NCBI GenBank assembly: GCA_937884385.1
Contig: CALGCW010000131.1
Span: 1 to 45,417 of the forward strand
Length of the DNA: 45,417 nucleotides
DNA from: an uncultured Clostridia bacterium
GTDB taxonomy: Bacteria; Bacillota; Clostridia; Oscillospirales; CAG-272
Reading direction: 5' to 3'
Part shown: piece by piece, positions 8,354-15,374 of the stretch
Layout: every line of letters begins with the position of its first letter
How positions within the stretch are numbered: the first letter of the stretch is position 1
Made by a program: the position numbers and the translations under genes
Notes under the pieces: generated by a model
The model's database searches: none
What the model was told of the DNA's origin: nothing
Seen by the model: only the letters and a program-made list of their open reading frames with translations

Positions 8354-9772
8354 ATGAAAACGGTAGCTCTGATTAAAAACAGAATAGGAAATGCACGCGT
8401 TGCTGTGCTTGGATGCGGAGTTTCGAATATTCCGCTTATTGATCTTTTGATAGAGTGCGGAAACGATGTTTGCGTTCACGATAAAAACCCGATGGATAAG
8501 CTTGATCCCCGCGCAAGAGAGTTTGAGGAGCGCGGTGCAAGATTTGTGACGGGAGATGGCTATCTTGACAATATCGATGCAGATATTATTTTCCGTTCGC
8601 CGGGCATTCGTCCCGATTACAAGGGAATTGCGGAGGCGGTCGATCGAGGCGCGACTCTTACTTCGGAGATGGAGCTCTTTTTAGAGCTGACGCCTGCGAC
8701 TGTGATCGCTATAACCGGAAGCGACGGAAAGACTACGACAACTACTATTACGTATAAGCTTCTTGAAGAGCAGTACAAAAATTCCAACACGAATATTTAC
8801 GTTGGCGGAAACATTGGCACACCCTTGCTTTCAAAGGTTGGTGATATGACTGATAGAGATATCTGCGTGCTTGAGCTTTCAAGCTTTCAGCTATTTACTA
8901 TGCAGAGCTCTCCATACAGAGCAGTGATTACTAATATCAGCCCCAATCACCTTGATTGGCATAAGGATATGGATGAATACGTCAATGCAAAGAAAAATAT
9001 ATACAGGAACGGCGCAAGTCTGCTTGTGACGAATGCAAATGATGCAAGATGCATTGATCTTGCAAGAGCTAGCGGTTGTGAAGTCAAGGTATTTTCTGCA
9101 CATATGACTCTTGAGCAGATGAAGGAAGCGTGTCCCTTTGCGACAGGTTATCTTGTTTTGCACGAAGGAGCAGTTTATTACAGCAACGGTATTTCTGCGG
9201 TGTCCCTGTTTCAGGTTAGGGCTATGCGTGTGCCCGGAAAGCACAATATCGAGAATTTTATGGCTGCGATTGCACTTATTTGGGACGTTGTCTGTGAAAG
9301 AACGGTTAAAGAGACTGTTAGGACCTTTGCGGGTGTTGAGCATAGGATAGAATTTGTCAAAGAGATTGACGAGGTATTTTACTTTAACAGCTCGATCGAT
9401 TCAAGTCCGTCACGCACTGCCGCGGCACTTAGAGCCTTTGCAGGCCTCGAGGGAAGACCGATAGTTATCTGCGGCGGATATGACAAGAATATCCCATTTG
9501 AGCCACTTGCTAAGGCACTCAAGGAAATGGCAAAGGCAGTTATCCTTACGGGTTCTACAGCAGATAAGATACGCGCTGCTCTTGATGATGAAAACGCAAC
9601 GATCGACATCTATACCGAACGCGATTTCGAAGAGGCTGTGAATCTTGCAAGAAGCATAGCAAAGCCGTATGACGTCGTTCTTTTGTCACCCGCCTGCGCA
9701 AGCTTTGATGCCTTTAAAAATTTTGAAGAGCGCGGAAACAAATTCAAACAGATAGTAAACGATTTTAAATAG
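8354..9772 (+). CDS. murD: UDP-N-acetylmuramoyl-L-alanine--D-glutamate ligase
   Basis: Cytoplasmic Mur ligase adding D-Glu to UDP-MurNAc-L-Ala in peptidoglycan precursor synthesis; 472 aa from the ATG. Rossmann-like N-terminal UDP-binding domain (VAVLGCGVSN, 16-25), ATP P-loop GSDGKTT (122-128; GTNGKTT in many homologues), NISPNHLDWH, HNIENFMAA, GVEHRIE and the C-terminal LLSPACASFD...NFEERG. The usual DSKATN motif is replaced by NSSIDSSPSRT, a form I recall from clostridial MurDs. Start taken at ATG 8354 because GGAGG (8344-8348) lies right before it; the frame could open at a TTG at 8339, but that is upstream of the RBS. First gene of the operon. Confidence 0.95.
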   Translation: MKTVALIKNRIGNARVAVLGCGVSNIPLIDLLIECGNDVCVHDKNPMDKLDPRAREFEERGARFVTGDGYLDNIDADIIFRSPGIRPDYKGIAEAVDRGATLTSEMELFLELTPATVIAITGSDGKTTTTTITYKLLEEQYKNSNTNIYVGGNIGTPLLSKVGDMTDRDICVLELSSFQLFTMQSSPYRAVITNISPNHLDWHKDMDEYVNAKKNIYRNGASLLVTNANDARCIDLARASGCEVKVFSAHMTLEQMKEACPFATGYLVLHEGAVYYSNGISAVSLFQVRAMRVPGKHNIENFMAAIALIWDVVCERTVKETVRTFAGVEHRIEFVKEIDEVFYFNSSIDSSPSRTAAALRAFAGLEGRPIVICGGYDKNIPFEPLAKALKEMAKAVILTGSTADKIRAALDDENATIDIYTERDFEEAVNLARSIAKPYDVVLLSPACASFDAFKNFEERGNKFKQIVNDFK

Positions 9773-9785
9773 ATTGGAGAAAATT

Positions 9786-10841
9786 ATGGAACTTAAAAAG
9801 CTTATAGTGGATCTTTCATCGCTTATGAGTATCGGCGGCTTTGAAAGATTTGAAAGAGAAAAGCTGCTTAATCTTGTCGGCGAGCATTTTGATGATGCTT
9901 ATCTCGATAAGGTAGGCAATCAGATATTCGTAAAAAAGTGTGGCAGAGACGGTGCACCCAAGATCATGCTGGACGCACATATGGACGAGATCGGTATGTA
10001 CGTGACGGAGATACTTGAGGGTGGCTTCCTTCGTGTTATCAACATCGGTGGCATCGATACGGGAATACTGCAGGCAAGCGACGTCATTATTTACGGAAAG
10101 GAAGAAAGACTTTTCGGTGTTATTGCATCAACTCCTCCTCATCTAGCAAGCGGTGACGGCAAGGAGCTTCCAAAGATCGACGAGCTTCTTATCGATACCT
10201 GCTATACAAAGGAAGAGCTTGAATCCAAGATCAGAATAGGCACGCCGGTGGGATTTGCGCCCAAGTATACAGAAATGCTGAATAATAAGATCATGGGCAA
10301 GAGCTTTGATGACAAAGCTTGTGCGGCTTGTGCGCTTTATGCAGTTATAAATACACCTTCCGATGAGCTTGCGGGTGATGTATACGTTATGCTCTCCTGC
10401 TGTGAAGAGGTGACGAATATGGTTGCCCCGGGTGCGTATGCTGTTAATCCTCATTATGCGATGAGCATTGACGTCAATCTCGGCAGAGTGCCCGGCACGA
10501 AGAAAGAAGAAACAGTCGAGATCGGAAAAGGCCCTTCGATCACGATCTCCGCTGTCACTGACAGGAAGCTCACCAATATGCTTTTCGATATTGCAAAGGA
10601 AAGGGAGATACCTCATCAGGTATCAGTATCTCCTACACATACGGGAACTAATGCCGCATCCATTCAGCTTGCAAGAGAGGGAATTCCCACCGTTGACGTT
10701 GGACTTCCGCTTGCTTCGATGCACACTTATAACGAGATAATCTCGCTTGATGATGCAAGCGCACTTTGCGATTTGGTTAGAGCATTCATAACTGACGAAA
10801 AAATAGCAGAGAAATATGGCAAAGGAGGATTTGAAATATGA
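9786..10841 (+). CDS. M42 family metallopeptidase, copy 1
   Basis: Di-zinc cytosolic aminopeptidase of family M42 (FrvX/YsdC/TET type), 351 aa. Metal and catalytic residues visible: His65 and Asp67 (DAHMDEIG), the FDDKA aspartates (175-176), Glu207-Glu208 (CCEE; catalytic base and ligand), Asp229 (SIDVN) and His313 (SMHTYNE). The PDZ-like insert occupies about residues 72-165. Family members form large tetrahedral complexes that trim peptides; the exact specificity cannot be read from sequence. Start at ATG 9786 behind GGAGA (9776-9780), 13 bases after murD; a TTG at 9774 in the same frame overlaps the RBS and is less likely. It overlaps the next gene by 4 bases. Confidence 0.9.
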   Translation: MELKKLIVDLSSLMSIGGFERFEREKLLNLVGEHFDDAYLDKVGNQIFVKKCGRDGAPKIMLDAHMDEIGMYVTEILEGGFLRVINIGGIDTGILQASDVIIYGKEERLFGVIASTPPHLASGDGKELPKIDELLIDTCYTKEELESKIRIGTPVGFAPKYTEMLNNKIMGKSFDDKACAACALYAVINTPSDELAGDVYVMLSCCEEVTNMVAPGAYAVNPHYAMSIDVNLGRVPGTKKEETVEIGKGPSITISAVTDRKLTNMLFDIAKEREIPHQVSVSPTHTGTNAASIQLAREGIPTVDVGLPLASMHTYNEIISLDDASALCDLVRAFITDEKIAEKYGKGGFEI

Positions 10842-11899
10842 AAAGATACGGAACAGATCTTTTAGAGCATCTTTGCCAACAATTTGGACCTACAGGCTTT
10901 GAGGGTGAGGTCGCAGACGCAATCGTTGAACAGCTTGGAGATGATTGCGATAGTGTAGTAAGAGATACCTTTGGCAACGTATATGCTCTTATTAAGGGTG
11001 AGTCACGTGACAGAGTTATGATATCTGCACATATGGACGAGGTCGGATTTATGATCACTGATATTGACGGCGACGGATACATAAAATTTGCAAATCTCGG
11101 CGGAATTGACCCCAAGGTACTCTACGGAAAGCAAGTAGTGCTTGGCAATGAAAAAGTAAAGATAAACGGTGTTATTGCTGCTAAAGCTACACATCACAAG
11201 AGACGCGAGGATAGGTTTTCTGTCACGCCAATAAAAGAAATGTATATCGACATTGGTGCAAAGGATGCCGAGGAAGCGAAGGAGTACGTCAACGTCGGAG
11301 ATTTTGGTGTATTTAATTCGGATTTCGTGTACTTTGGTACGGATAAAAAGTATATAAAGGGAAAAGCAATCGACGATCGCGCAGGATGCTGTGCGATGAT
11401 CGAAACGATCAGAAAAATCAGGGAGAACAATATCACACTTCCTTTTGATACGTATTTTTGTTTCACAGTACGGGAGGAGGTTGGTCTTTCGGGAGCAAGA
11501 GTTGCTGCAGAGAAGGTCAAGCCCTCTCGCGCGGTCATTCTCGAAAGCACTGCCATCGGTGATATCTCGGGTGCTCCCGCGCACAAGAGAGTTGCAGACG
11601 TAGGAAGTGGCGGAGTCATTTCTCTTATGGACAGATCTACAATATACGACACGGAATTTGTCAATTTCACGCTTGATACTGCCCAGGCAAACGGTATCAA
11701 AGCACAGGTGAAGAGATATGTCTCGGGCGGAAATGACGCGGGACATATTCACAAGTCAGGTAAGGGTGTAAAGTGTGTTGCTATTTCTATGGGAACGAGA
11801 TATCTTCACTCTCCTGCTTGTGTGGCAAGCATTGAGGACTACGAATCAATAAGAGAGCTTGTTTTTGCAATGCTCAATAATATGAAAGCTGAGGTATAG
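10838..11899 (+). CDS. M42 family metallopeptidase, copy 2
   Basis: 353 aa, paralogue of its neighbours. Ligands: His65/Asp67 (SAHMDEVG), AIDDRAGCC (179-180), Glu213-Glu214 (REEVGLSGA), Glu236 (LEST, where copy 1 has Asp; both are known at this site) and a final His in the YLHSPA motif near residue 330. ATGA overlap with copy 1 and RBS AAAGGAG inside the end of copy 1 point to translational coupling. Substrate is unknown beyond peptide N-termini. Confidence 0.9.
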   Translation: MKRYGTDLLEHLCQQFGPTGFEGEVADAIVEQLGDDCDSVVRDTFGNVYALIKGESRDRVMISAHMDEVGFMITDIDGDGYIKFANLGGIDPKVLYGKQVVLGNEKVKINGVIAAKATHHKRREDRFSVTPIKEMYIDIGAKDAEEAKEYVNVGDFGVFNSDFVYFGTDKKYIKGKAIDDRAGCCAMIETIRKIRENNITLPFDTYFCFTVREEVGLSGARVAAEKVKPSRAVILESTAIGDISGAPAHKRVADVGSGGVISLMDRSTIYDTEFVNFTLDTAQANGIKAQVKRYVSGGNDAGHIHKSGKGVKCVAISMGTRYLHSPACVASIEDYESIRELVFAMLNNMKAEV

Positions 11900-11903
11900 G
11901 TTT

Positions 11904-12899
11904 ATGTATAATACATTAAAACAGATCACATTGGTTCACGGCGTTTCCGGTAAGGAGCACCGTGTTGCACAGACTATTAAGAACATGATCGCTCCTTACT
12001 GCGATGAGTCATACATTGACGCAATGGGTAATCTTATTGCAATTAAGCGCGGCTATGCAGAGAACCCTAAAAAGGTGATGCTTTGCGGACATATGGATGA
12101 GATCGGATTTATCGTTAATTTTGTTGAGGATAACGGTTTTGTCCGCGTTGCACCCATTGGAGGTATCAATTGGGTTGCGTGTGCCTTTGGTGAGGTGGTC
12201 TCTGCAAGTGGAGTTCACGGCGTTCTCGTTCCCAATTCCGGAACAAAGGCTTCTGACTTTGCCCCCGACCTTTTCTATATAGATATCGGTGCCGATAACA
12301 AGAAGAATGCCGAGAGAAAGGTAAAGATCGGTGACACGTTCGTTCTTAAGTCAAATATGTCCAAGCTCAATTCAAGCAGAGTTATTGGCAGACCTCTCGA
12401 TGACAGAGCAGGATGCGGTATAGTTCTTGAGATCGCAAAGAGAATTGCGGCAGAGCCTGTTGCGGACGACGTTTATTACGTTTTCAGCGTGCAGGAGGAG
12501 GTTGGATGCCGCGGATCCAAGACCGCCGCATTTGCGATCACTCCCGATGTTTCATTGACCTTTGACGTGACAGGAACGGGTGATACTGCCGGCTCTAAGC
12601 CTATGGCGGTCAAGCTTGGCGGCGGCGCAGCTATAAAGATCAAGGACATGTCCGTTATTTGCGACTCCGAGATCGTGGACAAGCTTTCAAGAATTGCGAA
12701 GGAAAAGAATATCAAGAGCCAACTTGAGATCCTTGCTTACGGCGGAACTGATACTTCATCCATTCAGATGACGGGTGCAGGATGCCGCGCGGGTGCGATA
12801 TCCATTCCTTCAAGATATATTCACTCAGGCGTTGAAATGATCGATATGAATGACTATAAGGCTTGTATCGATCTTGCATTTGAGTTTATTAAGGAGTAA
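11904..12899 (+). CDS. M42 family metallopeptidase, copy 3
   Basis: 331 aa, the shortest of the three. Ligands: His63/Asp65 (GHMDEIG), PLDDRAGCG, QEEVGCRG, FDVTGTGD and a final His in SRYIHSGVE. Four bases after copy 2 with RBS GAGGT overlapping that stop. The three copies have the same fold but clearly different sequences, so they are old paralogues rather than a recent duplication, and may form mixed or separate complexes with different specificities (inference). Confidence 0.9.
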   Translation: MYNTLKQITLVHGVSGKEHRVAQTIKNMIAPYCDESYIDAMGNLIAIKRGYAENPKKVMLCGHMDEIGFIVNFVEDNGFVRVAPIGGINWVACAFGEVVSASGVHGVLVPNSGTKASDFAPDLFYIDIGADNKKNAERKVKIGDTFVLKSNMSKLNSSRVIGRPLDDRAGCGIVLEIAKRIAAEPVADDVYYVFSVQEEVGCRGSKTAAFAITPDVSLTFDVTGTGDTAGSKPMAVKLGGGAAIKIKDMSVICDSEIVDKLSRIAKEKNIKSQLEILAYGGTDTSSIQMTGAGCRAGAISIPSRYIHSGVEMIDMNDYKACIDLAFEFIKE

Positions 12900-12901
12900 T
12901 C

Positions 12902-14158
12902 ATGGTTTTTTCCGATAAGATATATAATTTGGTTGACGAAGCGGAGCTCGTATTGAAATCTACGTTTAAAGAGATAGACAGAGTTTCATTCAGCAACACT
13001 AAGAGGATTATGAGTGCCTTTGCAGAGCACCGCGTTTCCGACGCTATGTTCGGTTCTACAAGCGGTTATGGCTATGACGACAAGGGCAGGGACGTTCTTG
13101 ACGAGATATGGGCAGATGTTTTTGGATCTGAAGCGGCTCTTGTCAGACATTCCATAGTAAGCGGAACACACGCGCTCACTATTGGTCTGTTCGGTATACT
13201 TCGCCCCGGAGATATCATGCTTTCAGTTGCAGGAAAGCCATATGATACGCTTGAAGAGGTCATTGGTATTGCAGGAGAGGCGGGAAACGGCTCACTTAAG
13301 GATTTTGGCGTTGAATATAAGCAGATAGAGCTTACTTCCGAGGGCGCTTTTGATTACGAAGCAGTTGGCAGAGAATTGAAGGTAAATTCTCAGAAAATAA
13401 AGATGGTATTTATTCAGAGATCAAAGGGATATCTTAACCGCAGGACTCCTACCGTGGATGAGATCGGTGAAATGGCGCGATTTGTCAAATCCTTATCTCC
13501 GAATACGTTTGTTGTAGTAGATAACTGTTACGGTGAATTTGTTGAAGAAAAGGAGCCCACGGCTGTAGGTGCAGATCTTTGCATTGGCTCACTTATTAAA
13601 AATCCTGGTGGCGGAATAGCCGAAACGGGCGGATATTTTGCCGGTACTAAACGTGCGATCGAGCTTGTTAGCTATCGCCTCACATCGCCGGGAACTGGTG
13701 CAGAGGTAGGTGCTACCATCGGTCAGAACAAGAATATGTACAAGGGGCTCTTCTATGCTCCTCACACCACAGCCCAAGCGCTTAAAACTGCTTATCTTGC
13801 GGCATATGTGTTCGACAAGATGGGCTATAATGCAGTACCTAAATGGACGGAGAAGCGCTCCGACATAATTCAGACGGTTATTACTGAAGATCCCGAGATA
13901 CTTTGTGCGTTTTGTCGCGGTATCCAGGCAGGCTCTCCAGTAGATGCCTTCGTTACTCCCGAGCCTTGGGATATGCCGGGATACACCGATAAGGTGATTA
14001 TGGCGGCAGGTGCGTTTACACAGGGATCGTCTATTGAGCTTTCCGCGGACGGCCCCATCCGTCCTCCGTATACCGTATATTTTCAAGGCGGTCTAACGTA
14101 TGAAAGCGGTAAGATCGGTATTATGACTGCTGCGCAGACAGTTTTGGATCTGGAGTGA
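12902..14158 (+). CDS. PLP-dependent methionine gamma-lyase family protein (YnbB-like)
   Basis: 418 aa, Met_gamma_lyase family (PF06838; sometimes called aluminium resistance protein). Fold-type I PLP enzyme: Lys233 in GSLIKNPGGG is the expected Schiff-base lysine and Asp207 in VVDNCYGEF the ring-nitrogen partner. The FGSTSGYGYDD and SGTHALTIGLFG segments near the N-terminus are typical of the family. The reaction is not firmly established for the family; a C-S lyase role on sulfur amino acids is inferred by fold. RBS AGGAG overlaps the preceding stop. The gene lies right before a cysteine desulfurase, so the two PLP enzymes of sulfur amino acids are co-transcribed. Confidence 0.88.
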   Translation: MVFSDKIYNLVDEAELVLKSTFKEIDRVSFSNTKRIMSAFAEHRVSDAMFGSTSGYGYDDKGRDVLDEIWADVFGSEAALVRHSIVSGTHALTIGLFGILRPGDIMLSVAGKPYDTLEEVIGIAGEAGNGSLKDFGVEYKQIELTSEGAFDYEAVGRELKVNSQKIKMVFIQRSKGYLNRRTPTVDEIGEMARFVKSLSPNTFVVVDNCYGEFVEEKEPTAVGADLCIGSLIKNPGGGIAETGGYFAGTKRAIELVSYRLTSPGTGAEVGATIGQNKNMYKGLFYAPHTTAQALKTAYLAAYVFDKMGYNAVPKWTEKRSDIIQTVITEDPEILCAFCRGIQAGSPVDAFVTPEPWDMPGYTDKVIMAAGAFTQGSSIELSADGPIRPPYTVYFQGGLTYESGKIGIMTAAQTVLDLE

Positions 14159-14160
14159 TT

Positions 14161-15333
14161 ATGAGAGATATTTATTTGGATAACAGTGCCACCACTCCAA
14201 TATGCGAGGAATCAAAAAGCGCTATGATCAGCGCTTTGGATATGTATGGAAATCCTTCATCGCTTCACGCAAAGGGATTTGAATCTTCACGCGCTGTTCT
14301 TGAAGCAAGAAACAAGATACTTAGTTCTTTATTTGTCAAAGGCGGAAAGGAAGAGAACCTTATTTTCACTTCCGGCGGAACCGAAGCGGACAACCTTGCA
14401 TTGCTTGGCGTTTGCTATGCTAAGACACGACGCGCTAACAGGATAATTACAACTGATTCGGAGCATTCTGCTATTGAAAACACTTTGAAGGCACTTGAGA
14501 GTGACGGCTTTGAGGTAGTAAGGCTTTCTACTCGTACAGGCGTGATAGACATGAATGAATTTCGTGCCGCAATGAATAAGAATACTATTCTTGTGACGAT
14601 GATGCACGTAAACAATGAAACGGGAGCGCTGTATAATATCAGAGAGTGCTTCAAAATAGCTAAAGAGATAAATCCTGACATTGTCACGCATACCGATGCG
14701 GTACAATCCTATTTAAAGACAAAGGTCTCTCCCACAGAGCTTTGCGCTGATCTGATCAGCATCAGCTCACATAAGATTCACGGTCCCAAGGGCGTTGGCG
14801 CGCTCTACGTAAGCTCCGATATAATCAAAAAGAAGCAGATTAAGGCTATAGCTTTGGGTGGCGGACAGGAGAGGGGACTTCGTTCCGGAACAGAGAATAT
14901 TATCGGTATAGTAGGCTTTGGCGCGGCTGCTGAGCGTGGATTTAAGAGCCTTGGAAGAGAAGTGACGTATATGCGTGAGATCAAGCAATATGCACTTGAC
15001 AAGCTTTCTGCTTTAGATATAAAGGTAAATCTTCCCAAGGACTCCTCTGCACCGCATATAATCAATGTCACCTTGCCTTCTATAAAGAGCGAAACAATGC
15101 TGCATCATCTTTCAGCAAATGGGATATACGTTTCAAGCGGTTCTGCGTGCTCGTCGAATTCTGCTACCAAAAAGGTCAGCCGAGCTTTACGCGGCTTTGG
15201 TCTTTCTGATTTTGAGGCGGATTGCTCTATGCGAATAAGTATTTCACCGTACACTTCAAAAGAGGATATCGATGCTTTGGTTGTTGCATTAAGCGATGGC
15301 ATTAACAAATTAGTAAAAATAAATAAGCATTAA
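14161..15333 (+). CDS. Cysteine desulfurase (NifS/IscS family)
   Basis: 390 aa PLP enzyme that takes sulfur from cysteine as an enzyme persulfide. Visible: LDNSATTPI at the N-terminus, SGGTEADNLA (71-80), His102 (SEHSAIE), Asp179 (HTDAVQ), PLP Lys205 (SSHKIHGPKG) and the persulfide Cys330 in SGSACSS. The SGSAC loop and length fit the group I NifS/IscS type. No iscU or thiI partner follows; a likely user in this window is MnmA (18296-19357). Start at ATG 14161 behind GGAG; a GTG at 14155 overlapping the previous stop is an alternative. Last gene of the murD operon. Confidence 0.92.
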   Translation: MRDIYLDNSATTPICEESKSAMISALDMYGNPSSLHAKGFESSRAVLEARNKILSSLFVKGGKEENLIFTSGGTEADNLALLGVCYAKTRRANRIITTDSEHSAIENTLKALESDGFEVVRLSTRTGVIDMNEFRAAMNKNTILVTMMHVNNETGALYNIRECFKIAKEINPDIVTHTDAVQSYLKTKVSPTELCADLISISSHKIHGPKGVGALYVSSDIIKKKQIKAIALGGGQERGLRSGTENIIGIVGFGAAAERGFKSLGREVTYMREIKQYALDKLSALDIKVNLPKDSSAPHIINVTLPSIKSETMLHHLSANGIYVSSGSACSSNSATKKVSRALRGFGLSDFEADCSMRISISPYTSKEDIDALVVALSDGINKLVKINKH

Positions 15334-15364
15334 AAAAAGCCTGTTTCCAAACGGAAACAGGCTT
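15331..15364. terminator. Terminator between convergent genes
   Basis: Perfect 12-bp stem 15337-15348 / 15353-15364 with loop AAAC. The minus strand has a run of seven T just after it, so it mainly terminates the P-type ATPase transcript; it also closes the desulfurase operon, with a weaker tail. Confidence 0.8.
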
Positions 15365-15374
15365 AAAATTTTGC

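Noticed and set aside
9774..9785. TTG start for the first M42 gene
   Set aside because: It overlaps the RBS GGAGA that fits ATG 9786; the extra residues (MEKI) are not part of the conserved N-terminus.
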